Source: Psychrobacillus sp. OK028
GTDB lineage: Bacteria > Bacillota > Bacilli > Bacillales_A > Planococcaceae
Assembly: GCF_900103605.1 (NCBI RefSeq)
Contig: NZ_FNHY01000008.1
Span: 1 to 64,000, forward strand
Length of the DNA stretch: 64,000 nucleotides
Direction: 5' to 3'
The notes beneath the pieces were generated by a model, which was not told the DNA's origin, did not search any database, and saw only the letters and a list, made by a program, of their open reading frames with translations. Positions 11,651-21,540 of the stretch are shown here, piece by piece. Made by a program: the position numbers and the translations under genes. The first letter of the stretch is position 1. Each line of letters opens with the position of its first letter.

Positions 11651-12421
11651 TTGAATAAACGTTTATCACTTGTACTATTATTAATAGTGACTACTGCATT
11701 GCTTGCAGGATGTACAGAATTTAACGAGCCAATCTACGATAATTCAAAAGGATTTTGGAATGAATACATCGTATGGCCATTAGTATCAGCAATTACGTAC
11801 TTTAAAGAATTATTAGGAACTTATGGACTGGGTATTATTGTCGTAACGATTATTATTCGTTTAGCAATCCTACCATTAATGATTAAACAAACGAAAAGCT
11901 CTAAAAATATGCAAGAAGTTCAACCTGAATTAAAGAAGTTAAAAGAAAAATATAGCTCTAAAGATGCTGTTACGCAGCAAAAATATCAACAAGAAATGAT
12001 GGCCCTATTTAAAGAAAAAGGAGTTAATCCAGCTGCTGGTTGTTTACCAGTTTTTGTTCAAATGCCGATATTAATAGGTTTCTATCACGCCATTAGTCGT
12101 ATGAACAATACGCCAGAAATTAATCTAGGTGATTTTCTAGGCTTTGCACTAGCGGAACCAAGTATTACTCTAGCTATTTTGGCAGGTCTTATGCAATTGA
12201 TCGTTTTACGTACTGGTCCAGCAATGGATAATCCCCAAATGAAACTGATGATGTATATTATGCCATTTATGATCATTGGATTTGGTATCGTATTACCTGC
12301 AGCATTAACTTTGTATTGGGTTATTGGAAATATTATTTCTATCATTCAAAATTTATTCATTTATAAGCCTTGGAACAAACCAAAAACAGAACCTGTTAAA
12401 ACGGGAGGACCAAAAAAATGA
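11651..12421 (+). CDS. yidC: Membrane protein insertase YidC (SpoIIIJ type)
   Basis: Inserts proteins into the cytoplasmic membrane; the spore-former paralogue SpoIIIJ also supports SpoIIIAH/SpoIIQ assembly. The 256 residues begin with a lipoprotein signal peptide whose lipobox LLAGC places the lipidated cysteine near residue 21. About five membrane segments follow, with the YidC/Oxa1 hallmarks VTIIIRLAILPLM and the positively charged cytoplasmic hairpin. The start is TTG after AGGGGGAAG. Its stop overlaps the jag start by four bases (ATGA). Confidence 0.97.
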   Translation: MNKRLSLVLLLIVTTALLAGCTEFNEPIYDNSKGFWNEYIVWPLVSAITYFKELLGTYGLGIIVVTIIIRLAILPLMIKQTKSSKNMQEVQPELKKLKEKYSSKDAVTQQKYQQEMMALFKEKGVNPAAGCLPVFVQMPILIGFYHAISRMNNTPEINLGDFLGFALAEPSITLAILAGLMQLIVLRTGPAMDNPQMKLMMYIMPFMIIGFGIVLPAALTLYWVIGNIISIIQNLFIYKPWNKPKTEPVKTGGPKK

Positions 12422-13167
12422 ATCAGATTACACAAACTGCACCTACAAAAGAAGAAGCTATAACAGTTGCACTTGAAAAGCTTGGCGTAACACGAGACGA
12501 CGTGACAATTAAGGTAGTGGAAGCAGGTAAAAAAGGTTTTCTTGGATTTGGTATGAAACCTGCAGTTGTTGAAGTAACTGTTTTGAAAAAAGAACCAGAA
12601 GTAAAAGTAGAACAAGCAGAAGAACAAGTTATAGTTGAAGAAATAACCGCTTTCGAAAAGACAGTCGCACATGAGTCGGTTATGGAAGAAGAACCTACTA
12701 GTATAGAAACGAATGAACAAGCAGTAGAAGAAACAAAAAGCTATATAATTGAGATTGCAAAAGAAATGAATATTGATGATTTAGTTATTAATGAGAAAAG
12801 AGAAGGAAAGTTTATTCATCTTCACCTAAATAGCGAAAAAGCTGCTATGTTAATAGGGAAGCGTGGACAAACACTAAATGCTTTAGAGAATTTATCACAG
12901 CTAGTTGCCAATAAATTTTCTAACTCCTTTATTATCATTAAATTAGATGTTGGTAATTACCGCGAACGAAGACAAGAGTCTCTGGAGCAGCTAGCAGAAA
13001 GAATGGCAGACAAAGCAATCCGAACAGGCAACAAAGTAGAATTTGAACCGATGTCTTCATTTGAACGTAAAATAATTCATAACGCATTGTCTGTACGAGT
13101 AGATATTGAAACATACTCAGTGGGAACAGATCCAAATCGCTATCTAGTAATCGAACCAATTAAATAA
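12418..13167 (+). CDS. jag: RNA-binding protein Jag/KhpB
   Basis: Protein of 249 residues with the three usual parts: an N-terminal Jag domain (about 1-55, ending KKGFLGFGMKPAVVEV), an acidic linker (about 56-110, many E and V), a KH-like domain (LIGKRGQTLNALENL near 145-160), and a C-terminal R3H domain (SFERKIIHNAL). The protein binds RNA and affects cell elongation and division in firmicutes. Translationally coupled to yidC. Confidence 0.95.
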   Translation: MNQITQTAPTKEEAITVALEKLGVTRDDVTIKVVEAGKKGFLGFGMKPAVVEVTVLKKEPEVKVEQAEEQVIVEEITAFEKTVAHESVMEEEPTSIETNEQAVEETKSYIIEIAKEMNIDDLVINEKREGKFIHLHLNSEKAAMLIGKRGQTLNALENLSQLVANKFSNSFIIIKLDVGNYRERRQESLEQLAERMADKAIRTGNKVEFEPMSSFERKIIHNALSVRVDIETYSVGTDPNRYLVIEPIK

Positions 13168-13173
13168 CTTTTT

Positions 13174-13214
13174 AACGGATTTCAGCTATGTAAAATACTG
13201 AAGTCCGTTTTTCT
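13174..13214 (+). terminator. jag terminator
   Basis: AACGGATTTCAG pairs with CTGAAGTCCGTT (one mismatch), followed by TTTTC, a few bases after the jag stop. Confidence 0.85.
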
Positions 13215-13358
13215 TGCTATTTCGCAAGTTAGTTTTATTAATAATTTATCCAAGCTCTAAGTTTAGGTATTTTTATTCATATATGTAAAAGTATCTATAC
13301 TTCTGATTTTCGTTGTTTTATGGTATTGTTATATGTTAGATAGTCGTGTGCGTTTTAG

Positions 13359-13376
13359 TTATACACATGTGGATAA
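13359..13376. promoter_or_regulatory. paired DnaA boxes upstream of mnmE
   Basis: TTATACACA (one mismatch) and the perfect TGTGGATAA abut head to head at 13359-13367 and 13368-13376, about 30 bases before the mnmE start. They lie close to oriC but outside it and could make mnmE respond to DnaA. Confidence 0.6.
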
Positions 13377-13404
13377 GCATGGATTTGTAAGGAGGTGGAC
13401 ACCT

Positions 13405-14790
13405 ATGGAATTTGATACAATAACTGCTATTTCGACTCCAATGGGAGAAGGTGCCATTGCAATAGTGAGACTAAGTGGTTCTAGTGCAATAGCAATAGCA
13501 AACAAAATATTCCGTTCACCAAACGGAAAAGAGTTATTTAACCAGAGTTCTCATACTATTCATTATGGACATTTAGTTGACCCAAAAACAGATGAGGTTG
13601 TTGAGGAAGTGATGTTATCCTTAATGAAGGGTCCAAAAACGTTTACAAGAGAAGATGTAATTGAGATAAACTGCCATGGAGGACTAGTATCTGTCAATCG
13701 AGTATTACAGTTAGTATTGACAAACGGTGCCAGACTTGCAGAACCAGGTGAGTTTACTAAACGGGCTTTTTTAAACGGGAGAATCGATTTGTCTCAAGCG
13801 GAAGCTGTAATGGATTTAATAAGAGCAAAAACAGACAAAGCTATGAACGTTGCTTTAGGCCAAATGGAAGGTCGTTTATCGAGACTTATTGCAACATTGA
13901 GGCAAGCACTCTTAGAGACTTTGGCTCAAGTTGAAGTAAATATAGATTATCCTGAATACGATGATGTAGAAGAAATGACACTGCCACTTATGATCGAAAA
14001 ATGTACTTGGGTTAGAGAAGAAATAGACAAATTACTGCTAACATCTTCCCAAGGTAAAATACTAAGAGAAGGGTTATCGACGGCAATTATAGGAAGACCA
14101 AACGTGGGGAAGTCGTCCCTTTTAAATAGTTTAATACAAGAAAATAAAGCAATTGTGACCGATATTGCAGGAACCACAAGAGATATCATAGAAGAGTACG
14201 TTAACGTGCGCGGAGTTCCATTAAAATTAGTAGATACAGCCGGTATTCGAGAAACAGAAGATATAGTAGAAAGAATTGGAGTAGAAAAATCTAGGCAGGT
14301 GCTTAAGGAAGCTGATTTAATATTGCTTGTCTTAAATAGCGCTGAGCCTTTAACGATAGAAGACCGAAGATTGTTAGAAGCAATTGAAGGTATGGACTAT
14401 ATCATTATTATTAATAAGACAGATTTACCAACAAAAATTAATATAGATGAAGTAAGAAATTTATCTGGTCAAAAACGTATTGTGACCACATCTCTGCTAC
14501 AAGAAGAAGGGATCGATGAGTTAGAAGAATCAATTGCCTCTTTATTCTTTGAAGGTACAATTGAAGCAGGTGATTTGACTTATGTTTCAAATGCTCGTCA
14601 TATATCATTGTTAACTTTAGCAAAATCGACAATTACAGATGCCTTAGAAGCAGCACAAAGTAATGTGCCTGTAGATATGATACAAATAGATGTTACAAGA
14701 ACGTGGGAAATTTTAGGTGAAATAACTGGAGAAACTGTAGAAGAAAGCTTGATTGATCAGCTATTTTCACAATTCTGTTTAGGAAAATAA
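13405..14790 (+). CDS. mnmE: tRNA modification GTPase MnmE
   Basis: With MnmG, makes the 5-carboxymethylaminomethyl modification of wobble uridine in tRNAs. About 461 residues: an N-terminal folate-binding domain ([20 protein letters not shown]), a helical domain with inserted G domain ([17 protein letters not shown]), and the essential C-terminal FCLGK with the catalytic cysteine. The frame is open 24 codons further upstream, but AAGGAGGTGG directly before the ATG at 13405 and the family N terminus fix the start. Upstream lie paired DnaA boxes. Confidence 0.98.
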   Translation: MEFDTITAISTPMGEGAIAIVRLSGSSAIAIANKIFRSPNGKELFNQSSHTIHYGHLVDPKTDEVVEEVMLSLMKGPKTFTREDVIEINCHGGLVSVNRVLQLVLTNGARLAEPGEFTKRAFLNGRIDLSQAEAVMDLIRAKTDKAMNVALGQMEGRLSRLIATLRQALLETLAQVEVNIDYPEYDDVEEMTLPLMIEKCTWVREEIDKLLLTSSQGKILREGLSTAIIGRPNVGKSSLLNSLIQENKAIVTDIAGTTRDIIEEYVNVRGVPLKLVDTAGIRETEDIVERIGVEKSRQVLKEADLILLVLNSAEPLTIEDRRLLEAIEGMDYIIIINKTDLPTKINIDEVRNLSGQKRIVTTSLLQEEGIDELEESIASLFFEGTIEAGDLTYVSNARHISLLTLAKSTITDALEAAQSNVPVDMIQIDVTRTWEILGEITGETVEESLIDQLFSQFCLGK

Positions 14791-14812
14791 AAAATGAGAG
14801 GAAGTTACGAAC

Positions 14813-16702
14813 ATGCCGAAGTTTGAAGCAGGCAAGTTCGATGTGATTGTTGTTGGAGCAGGACATGCAGGCGTAGAAGCAGCATTAGCAGCTGCTAAAA
14901 TGGGTGCAAAAACGTTAGTTCTAACAATTAATCTTGATATGATTGCATTTATGCCTTGTAATCCATCCATCGGAGGACCTGCAAAAGGAATTGTTGTGCG
15001 TGAAATAGACGCGCTTGGCGGGGCCATGGGAAAAGTTATAGACAAAACACATATTCAAATGAGAATGCTGAACACAGGGAAAGGACCAGCTGTTCGAGCA
15101 TTACGTGCACAAGCAGATAAAGTATTATACCAGCATGAGATGAAACGTCTTTTAGAGGAACAAGATAACTTAACGGTTCATCAGGCAGTTGTAGAAGAAT
15201 TAATAGTGGAAAACGATCAAATTGTAGGGCTAGTAACACAGGTCGGAGCAGTTTATCGTGCAGAAACAGTCGTTATAACAACTGGAACTTTCTTGCGTGG
15301 TGAAATTATTATCGGTGACTTGAAATACTCAAGTGGACCAAATAATCAGCAGCCATCTATAAAATTAGCGGACAGTATTCGTGATTTAGGATTTGATCTA
15401 GTTCGGTTTAAAACAGGGACTCCACCACGAGTAAATAGTAAAACAATCGATTATAGCAAAACAGAAATCCAACCAGGGGATGACGTTCCAAGAGCTTTCA
15501 GTTTTGATACAACAGAATTCATTATGGATCAATTACCATGCTGGCTAACATATACAAGCGAAACCACACATCAAATTATAAATGAAAATCTACATTTATC
15601 ACCGATGTATTCTGGTATGATTAAAGGTACAGGACCAAGATATTGTCCGTCAATTGAAGACAAAGTAGTTCGCTTTAACGATAAGCCACGTCATCAAATC
15701 TTCTTAGAGCCAGAGGGAAGAAATACACGTGAAGTATATGTTCAAGGATTATCTACAAGTTTGCCAGAGCATGTGCAACGTCTGCTTATAGCATCTGTTC
15801 CTGGACTTGAAAATGCCGAAATGATGCGTGCTGGATACGCCATTGAGTATGATGCAATGGTACCGACACAGTTATGGCCTACATTAGAAACGAAAAAAGT
15901 TAAAAATTTATATACAGCTGGTCAAATCAATGGGACTTCTGGTTATGAAGAAGCAGCTGGTCAAGGATTGATGGCAGGGATAAATGCAGGTCTACGAGCA
16001 CTAAAGAAAGAAGAAAAAGTGTTAAGTAGATCAGATGCATATATAGGTGTATTAATCGATGACTTAGTAACGAAAGGAACAAATGAACCTTATCGTTTAC
16101 TTACTTCTCGTGCAGAATATCGCTTATTACTTCGTCACGACAATGCCGATTTAAGACTTTTAGAAGTTGGATACGAAATTGGATTAGTTCCAGAAAAACG
16201 GTATAATAAATTTTTAGAGAAAAAGAAAAGAATAGAAGATGAGTTAGTTCGTTTACGTTCGACTATGATAAAACCAAATGAAACAACTCAAGCTTTAATC
16301 CGAAGTGTGGATGGAAGCGAATTGAAAGATGGAATTCGTGCAGCCGATCTATTAAAAAGAACTGAAATGAACTATGATTTAGTAGTTCAATTATCACCAC
16401 CTGAGGTAGAATTATCACTAGAAGAAAAAGAACAAGTTGAGATACAGGTTAAATATGAAGGGTATATTGAAAAATCTCTTCAGCAAGTAGAAAAACTTAA
16501 AAAAATGGAAGACAAAAAAATCCCTGACAATATTGATTATAATGCGATCAATGGTATTGCTACAGAGGCAAAACAAAAACTGATGGAAGTTCGTCCGTTA
16601 TCAATTGCCCAAGCATCCCGTATTTCAGGAGTTAATCCAGCTGATATTTCTATTCTTCTTATATATATTGAACAAGGAAAAATTGCTAAAGTCACTGGAT
16701 AG
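14813..16702 (+). CDS. mnmG: tRNA uridine modification enzyme MnmG (GidA)
   Basis: FAD-dependent partner of MnmE. The 629 residues begin with the dinucleotide-binding motif [14 protein letters not shown], carry the family signature [12 protein letters not shown] near 280, and end with the helical MnmE-binding domain. It lies 22 bases behind mnmE with its own ribosome site (GAGAGGAAG) and is followed by rsmG, forming the standard mnmE-mnmG-rsmG operon. Confidence 0.99.
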   Translation: MPKFEAGKFDVIVVGAGHAGVEAALAAAKMGAKTLVLTINLDMIAFMPCNPSIGGPAKGIVVREIDALGGAMGKVIDKTHIQMRMLNTGKGPAVRALRAQADKVLYQHEMKRLLEEQDNLTVHQAVVEELIVENDQIVGLVTQVGAVYRAETVVITTGTFLRGEIIIGDLKYSSGPNNQQPSIKLADSIRDLGFDLVRFKTGTPPRVNSKTIDYSKTEIQPGDDVPRAFSFDTTEFIMDQLPCWLTYTSETTHQIINENLHLSPMYSGMIKGTGPRYCPSIEDKVVRFNDKPRHQIFLEPEGRNTREVYVQGLSTSLPEHVQRLLIASVPGLENAEMMRAGYAIEYDAMVPTQLWPTLETKKVKNLYTAGQINGTSGYEEAAGQGLMAGINAGLRALKKEEKVLSRSDAYIGVLIDDLVTKGTNEPYRLLTSRAEYRLLLRHDNADLRLLEVGYEIGLVPEKRYNKFLEKKKRIEDELVRLRSTMIKPNETTQALIRSVDGSELKDGIRAADLLKRTEMNYDLVVQLSPPEVELSLEEKEQVEIQVKYEGYIEKSLQQVEKLKKMEDKKIPDNIDYNAINGIATEAKQKLMEVRPLSIAQASRISGVNPADISILLIYIEQGKIAKVTG

Positions 16703-16725
16703 TCTTAAATGATAAGGAGAACTAC

Positions 16726-17442
16726 ATGAACGAAGAACAATTTGTACAAGCCCTTCATGAACAAGGAATAGATTTGAGTAATACACAAATAGAACAATTT
16801 CAAACTTATTTTAGGCTACTAGTGGAATGGAACGAAAAAATGAATTTAACAGCAATAACTGATGAAGCATCCGTATATTTAAAGCATTTTTTCGATTCCA
16901 TTAGTGCTTCTTTTTATGAAGATTTAACAGGAGAATACACTCTTTGTGATGTTGGGGCTGGAGCCGGTTTTCCTAGTATTCCTCTAAAAATTTGTTTTCC
17001 TAATTTAAGTGTCACAATTGTAGACTCATTAAATAAACGAATTCAATTTTTAACTCACCTAAGTCAAGAACTTGGTTTAACAAATGTTCATTTTGTTCAT
17101 TCCCGTGCAGAAGACTTTGGGCAAAATAAGGAATATAGAGAAAATTATGATATCGTTACTGCAAGAGCTGTTGCAAGACTTTCCGTGTTATCTGAACTTT
17201 GTCTTCCTTTAGTAAAAGTTGGAGGGAAATTTATAGCGATGAAAGCTGCTAGTGCTTCAGATGAACTTAAGGATGCTTCAAAAGCGTTATCTGTTTTAGG
17301 TGCAGAAAAGACTGCAGATTATTCTTTTCTGTTACCAATAGAAAATAGTGAAAGAACGTTGTATGTCTTTTCTAAAACTAAAAGCACACCGAAAAGATAC
17401 CCTCGAAAACCAGGTATTCCAAACAAAACACCAATTATTTAA
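16726..17442 (+). CDS. rsmG: 16S rRNA (guanine527-N7)-methyltransferase RsmG
   Basis: Methylates G527 of 16S rRNA using S-adenosylmethionine; its loss gives low-level streptomycin resistance. The 238 residues include the SAM-binding loop [15 protein letters not shown] near 75-90 and the RAVARLSVL segment. AAGGAG precedes the ATG. A parS site follows the gene. Confidence 0.98.
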   Translation: MNEEQFVQALHEQGIDLSNTQIEQFQTYFRLLVEWNEKMNLTAITDEASVYLKHFFDSISASFYEDLTGEYTLCDVGAGAGFPSIPLKICFPNLSVTIVDSLNKRIQFLTHLSQELGLTNVHFVHSRAEDFGQNKEYRENYDIVTARAVARLSVLSELCLPLVKVGGKFIAMKAASASDELKDASKALSVLGAEKTADYSFLLPIENSERTLYVFSKTKSTPKRYPRKPGIPNKTPII

Positions 17443-17449
17443 TGAGGAA

Positions 17450-17465
17450 CGTTCCACGTGAAACA
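17450..17465. promoter_or_regulatory. parS site between rsmG and noc
   Basis: CGTTCCACGTGAAACA matches the Bacillus parS consensus TGTTNCACGTGAAACA with one mismatch at the first base. It is the loading site for ParB clamps and, with the copy in parB, anchors origin segregation. Confidence 0.9.
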
Positions 17466-17533
17466 TTTAATGTATAATAATATTAACCGTGAATATTTTG
17501 TGTATAGAGTTTCGAAAAGGTGGTGCGAGTAAG

Positions 17534-18403
17534 ATGAAAAGTCCGTTTTCACGTTTTTTTGGTAGTTCTGAAAAACAGGGACAGGATGAAATGATTGAGC
17601 CAAGGCAAAATCATTTAGAAGAAGTTTTAAATATAGCAATTGAGAAAATAGTCCCTAACAGATACCAACCGAGGACTGTTTTTGATGACGATAAAATAGA
17701 AGAACTAGCAAGAACCATTCATACTCATGGTGTGATTCAACCAATCATTATCCGAAAAATGGATGATGAAAAATACGAGATAATTGCTGGAGAGCGTCGC
17801 TTTAGAGCGATGACCAAATTAAAGTGGACCGAGGTTCCAGCAATAATCCGTAATTTAAGTGACAAAGAAACGGCTTCTATTGCTCTAATAGAAAATTTAC
17901 AGCGAGAAGAACTAACAGCTATAGAAGAGGCCGTTGCTTATCAAAAATTATTGAAATTACACGAACTAACTCAAGAAGCATTAGCACAACGTCTAGGTAA
18001 GGGACAGTCTACAGTTGCGAATAAACTGAGATTACTAAAGTTACCTCAAGAAGTTCAAGAAGCTATTATGAAAAAAGAACTTTCCGAAAGACATGCTCGC
18101 GCTTTAATGCCTATTAAAGAAATAGAGACACAAATAGATCTTATGAATATGGCTATTGAAAAACAGTGGAATGTGAAACAACTAGAAGAAAAGGTTAATG
18201 AAATCATTAACCCACCTGAGAAAAATGGAAAAAAAGATAAGTCAAAACGAAAAGTAATAAGTAAAGATGTGCGTATTGCATTAAATACAATTAAACAATC
18301 TTTATCGATGGTTACTAAAAGTGGTATTAATATTAAAACCGAAGAAGAAGATACTGAAGAATTTTATCAAATTACCGTAAAAATACCTAAAAAGAAATCA
18401 TAA
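17534..18403 (+). CDS. noc: Nucleoid occlusion protein Noc
   Basis: ParB-family CTPase that binds Noc sites, recruits DNA to the membrane and blocks division over the nucleoid. About 289 residues: the N-terminal amphipathic membrane-targeting segment [11 protein letters not shown] is visible, followed by the ParB N-terminal domain with GERRFRA, a helix-turn-helix ([21 protein letters not shown]) and a C-terminal dimerisation part. The start at 17534 is chosen because it gives the typical Noc N terminus after AAGGTGG. It shares the ParB scaffold with the downstream parB, as expected for a duplication. Confidence 0.95.
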   Translation: MKSPFSRFFGSSEKQGQDEMIEPRQNHLEEVLNIAIEKIVPNRYQPRTVFDDDKIEELARTIHTHGVIQPIIIRKMDDEKYEIIAGERRFRAMTKLKWTEVPAIIRNLSDKETASIALIENLQREELTAIEEAVAYQKLLKLHELTQEALAQRLGKGQSTVANKLRLLKLPQEVQEAIMKKELSERHARALMPIKEIETQIDLMNMAIEKQWNVKQLEEKVNEIINPPEKNGKKDKSKRKVISKDVRIALNTIKQSLSMVTKSGINIKTEEEDTEEFYQITVKIPKKKS

Positions 18404-18419
18404 AATACTATCTTATTTC

Positions 18420-18449
18420 AACTCTCGCATAAAAATTGCGAGAGTTTTT
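18420..18449 (+). terminator. noc terminator
   Basis: AACTCTCGCA pairs with TGCGAGAGTT, followed by TTTC, 17 bases after the noc stop. Confidence 0.85.
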
Positions 18450-18539
18450 CTTTTGTAACAAGAATATCACCCATTTCTCATTCGAAATTTGATAGAATAT
18501 AATAGTGGCAATTAATATAGCTAGAAAGTAGGTGCAAGA

Positions 18540-19301
18540 GTGGGAAGAATTATAGCAATCGCCAATCAAAAAGGTGGGGTAGGGAAGACAACTACATCCG
18601 TAAATTTAAGTGCCTGTCTTGCATACTTGGGGAAGAAAGTATTACTAGTTGATATAGATCCACAAGGAAATGCTTCGAGTGGAGTAGGAGTTAATAAAGG
18701 TGAGGTTCAGCAATGTATTTATGATGTGCTCATTGATGACGTACATGTCAAAGAAACTATTCTAGAAACAAAAGTAGAGAATTTACATATAGTTCCGGCT
18801 ACTATTTCCTTGGCTGGTGCAGAGATAGAATTAGTATCTACCATTTCCAGAGAAGTTCGCTTAAAAAGAGCATTACAGGAAGTGCAAGATCTTTATGATT
18901 ATATTGTTATAGATTGTCCACCATCTTTAGGGTTATTGACCATTAATTCATTAACTGCTTCTGATGCAATTATTATTCCAGTACAATGTGAGTTTTATGC
19001 TTTAGAAGGTTTAAGTCAATTATTAAGTACAATACGTTTAGTTCAAAAGCATTTAAATAAAAACCTCGCTATCGATGGAGTGTTACTTACAATGTTTGAT
19101 GCTCGCACAAATTTAGGTATTCAAGTAATTGAAGAAGTAAAAAAGTATTTTCAAGATAAAGTATACAAGACAATTATACCTAGAAATGTTCGACTTAGTG
19201 AGGCACCAAGTCATGGGGAACCTATTATTATTTACGATCCGAAGTCTAGAGGAGCAGAAGTATACTTAGAACTAGCGAAGGAAGTGATTCGTAATGGCTA
19301 A
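18540..19301 (+). CDS. parA: Chromosome partitioning ATPase ParA (Soj)
   Basis: ATPase that separates replicated origins together with ParB-parS and, in its monomer or dimer state, regulates DnaA. The 253 residues carry the deviant Walker A KGGVGKTTTSVNL at 10-22, Walker B-like IDCPPSLG, and the C-terminal R.VRLSEAPSHG segment. The start is GTG after AGTAGGTG. It overlaps the parB start by eight bases. Confidence 0.98.
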   Translation: MGRIIAIANQKGGVGKTTTSVNLSACLAYLGKKVLLVDIDPQGNASSGVGVNKGEVQQCIYDVLIDDVHVKETILETKVENLHIVPATISLAGAEIELVSTISREVRLKRALQEVQDLYDYIVIDCPPSLGLLTINSLTASDAIIIPVQCEFYALEGLSQLLSTIRLVQKHLNKNLAIDGVLLTMFDARTNLGIQVIEEVKKYFQDKVYKTIIPRNVRLSEAPSHGEPIIIYDPKSRGAEVYLELAKEVIRNG

Positions 19302-20136
19302 AGGATTAGGAAAGGGTATTAATGCACTTTTCCCAGGAGAAGATTTAGATTTAGACCAATTAGAACAGGTTGAACAAATTTTCATAACCGATATCAAGCC
19401 AAACCCTTTTCAACCTCGTAAAATATTTGATGAAGAAGCTATGAAAGAACTTTCTGAATCTATTAAGGAACACGGCGTACTGCAGCCCATCATTTTGAGG
19501 AAAAAAGGTTCGAAGTTTGAAATTGTTGTAGGAGAAAGAAGATTTAGAGCATCTCAGTTAGCCAATTTAGAAGTAATTCCTGCAGTAATAAGAGAACTTA
19601 ATGACCAACAGATGATGGAAATTGCAATTCTTGAAAACCTGCAAAGAGAAGATTTGACAGCTATTGAAGAAGCTGAGGCATATCAAAACTTAATAGAGAA
19701 TTTAAACTTAACACAAGAACAACTTGCTTTTAGATTAGGAAAAAGCAGACCACATATTGCAAACCATATTCGTTTACTATCTTTACCTCCTGTTGTTAGA
19801 GATGCAATCTCAGATGGTATTTTAACTATGGGACACGGAAAAGCTCTTCTTGGGTTAAAGAAGAAAAAGTCTATACCGTTAATTATGCAAAAGACTATTA
19901 AAGAAAACTTGAACGTTAGACAACTAGAGGCTTTAGTTCAACGTTTAAACGAAAATGTTCCACGTGAAACAAAGAAAGTTCAAAAAGACATTTTTACTAA
20001 AGAAAAAGAATCAGAGCTTAGAGAAATATTTGGAACTCCCGTTTCAATTATTAAAAATAAGGACAAAGGTAAAATCGAAATAGAGTTTTATTCCGATGAT
20101 GATTTAGAACGAATATTACAATTGTTAGAAGATTAA
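19294..20136 (+). CDS. parB: Chromosome partitioning protein ParB (Spo0J)
   Basis: CTP-dependent clamp that loads at parS, spreads, recruits SMC and stimulates ParA. The 280 residues begin MAKGLGKGINALFPG, followed by the CTPase motif GERRFRA near 80, a helix-turn-helix (LTQEQLAFRLGKSRPHIANHI), and the C-terminal dimerisation domain. The gene contains a perfect parS within its own coding sequence, as in B. subtilis. Confidence 0.98.
   Translation: MAKGLGKGINALFPGEDLDLDQLEQVEQIFITDIKPNPFQPRKIFDEEAMKELSESIKEHGVLQPIILRKKGSKFEIVVGERRFRASQLANLEVIPAVIRELNDQQMMEIAILENLQREDLTAIEEAEAYQNLIENLNLTQEQLAFRLGKSRPHIANHIRLLSLPPVVRDAISDGILTMGHGKALLGLKKKKSIPLIMQKTIKENLNVRQLEALVQRLNENVPRETKKVQKDIFTKEKESELREIFGTPVSIIKNKDKGKIEIEFYSDDDLERILQLLED
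19956..19971. promoter_or_regulatory. parS site inside parB
   Basis: TGTTCCACGTGAAACA is a perfect match to the parS consensus and a 16-base palindrome, inside the C-terminal third of parB. Confidence 0.97.
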
Positions 20137-20137
20137 G

Positions 20138-20175
20138 AACCTATTCCTTAGGCCATGCCTAGGAATAGGTTATAT
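20138..20175 (+). terminator. parB terminator
   Basis: AACCTATTCC..GG and CC..GGAATAGGTT form a long stem followed by TATATTTTTA. Confidence 0.8.
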
Positions 20176-20202
20176 TTTTATAAATTGGAATGAGGCATAG
20201 AA

Positions 20203-20907
20203 ATGGTTTTGTTAGGGACATTGGTCAATGCTGTATTAATAGTAATAGGTGCATTAATAGGAAGATTATTAAAAGGAATTCCGGAAAATATGAAGCAAAC
20301 AGTTATGAATGCAATAGGCATAGCGGTTGCTTTGTTAGGTATTCAAATGGGATTAGAAAGTAATAATTTTGTATTAGTTATTATTAGTATTGTTTTAGGG
20401 GGAGTATTAGGTGAGTGGATTGATTTAGATAAATGGTTAAATCGATTTGCTCAGTATTTAGAAACTAAAATGGGATCTAAAAAGCAAGGAGGGGGTATCG
20501 CACAGGGGTTTGTTGCAGGTACATTAATATTCGTCATAGGAGCAATGGGAGTATTAGGAGCTCTCAACAGTGGATTACAAAATGACCATGAGCTATTAAT
20601 TAGTAAAGGGATAATAGATGGCTTTACCTCTATCGTGTTATCTGCAACTCTGGGGATAGGAGTGCTTTTCTCTGCAATTCCCGTAGCAATTTATCAAGGA
20701 TCGATTGCATTGTTTGCTACTCAAATTACAAAAATAATACCAGAAGCTGCCCTTGAATTGTTTCTACAAGAGATGACAGCTACTGGTGGTATTATGATTA
20801 TTGCAATTGGACTTAACCTTTTGGGGATAACAAAAATAAGGGTAGCGAATCTACTGCCAAGTTTAGTTATCGTCGGCATTGCTGTTGCTATTATTTATAA
20901 CTTTTAA
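20203..20907 (+). CDS. DUF554 family membrane protein
   Basis: Protein of 234 residues with about six or seven hydrophobic segments, very rich in G, I, V and L. It begins LLGTLVNAVLIVIGALIGRLLKGIPE, the DUF554 pattern (YqgA/YdfK-like), whose function is not established. It lies between parB and yyaC; this position is shared by some Bacillales. Its last 45 bases overlap the 3' end of the convergent yyaC gene. Confidence 0.88.
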   Translation: MVLLGTLVNAVLIVIGALIGRLLKGIPENMKQTVMNAIGIAVALLGIQMGLESNNFVLVIISIVLGGVLGEWIDLDKWLNRFAQYLETKMGSKKQGGGIAQGFVAGTLIFVIGAMGVLGALNSGLQNDHELLISKGIIDGFTSIVLSATLGIGVLFSAIPVAIYQGSIALFATQITKIIPEAALELFLQEMTATGGIMIIAIGLNLLGITKIRVANLLPSLVIVGIAVAIIYNF

Positions 20908-21462
20908 ATTGTAACGATGCCACGCTAATAGTAGTGAACGAGAGATCACTCTCCCCATTTCGTAAGTGAGATGAAGGCGAGTACTTTGCAAAACATTATA
21001 TTCCATGAAACCGCCAATATTAACAATTGCTTTAATAGAGACTTCTCCGATAGGTGGTAATTCTTTTTTTACTGCTTTACCAGGATACAATGGACCAGGA
21101 TGGACAATAATTTGTCCAATATTGTTTGCATTTCCTAAGCAAGCATCTATAGCTATGATATAGGGAGCTGTAGAAGATTTGCGAAGAGTATCTGTAATTT
21201 CTTCAATATTAAGTGCATGCAAAGGATTATCTAAGGTACCTATAATTTCAAATGGAAATGACTTAAGCTGGGTTAAGAAAGAACCGGTCATCGGTCCTAG
21301 CGCATCGCCAGTAGAACGATCAGTACCAATACAACAAAATACTAGATTTGGATGGTCAAATGGTATTTGTTCTATAAAGAAGTTACTTAATCGCCAAATT
21401 ACACCTGTTTCCTTATAATAAATAGTAGAAGGTTCGGTAATAGTAGTAGCATAAGAGTTCAT
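20863..21462 (-). CDS. yyaC: Sporulation protein YyaC (DUF1256)
   Basis: About 199 residues. The CCIGTDRSTGDALGP motif near residues 43-57 is the DUF1256 hallmark, shared with the protease-like fold of the GPR spore protease group; the protein is made in sporulating cells. It is the clearest sign that the organism forms spores. The frame extends four residues upstream to a GTG, but the ATG at 21462 has the better-spaced AAAGTGAG site. It is the only minus-strand gene in this block and overlaps the DUF554 gene tail to tail. Confidence 0.93.
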   Translation of the reverse strand: MNSYATTITEPSTIYYKETGVIWRLSNFFIEQIPFDHPNLVFCCIGTDRSTGDALGPMTGSFLTQLKSFPFEIIGTLDNPLHALNIEEITDTLRKSSTAPYIIAIDACLGNANNIGQIIVHPGPLYPGKAVKKELPPIGEVSIKAIVNIGGFMEYNVLQSTRLHLTYEMGRVISRSLLLAWHRYNLKVINNSNSNADDN

Positions 21463-21540
21463 ATAATTACTCACTTTCTTTTTAAAGCCAGTATATGCAT
21501 CTAGGAAATTATTTATTCAAGTGAGGTGGAAAGAAGTTAT

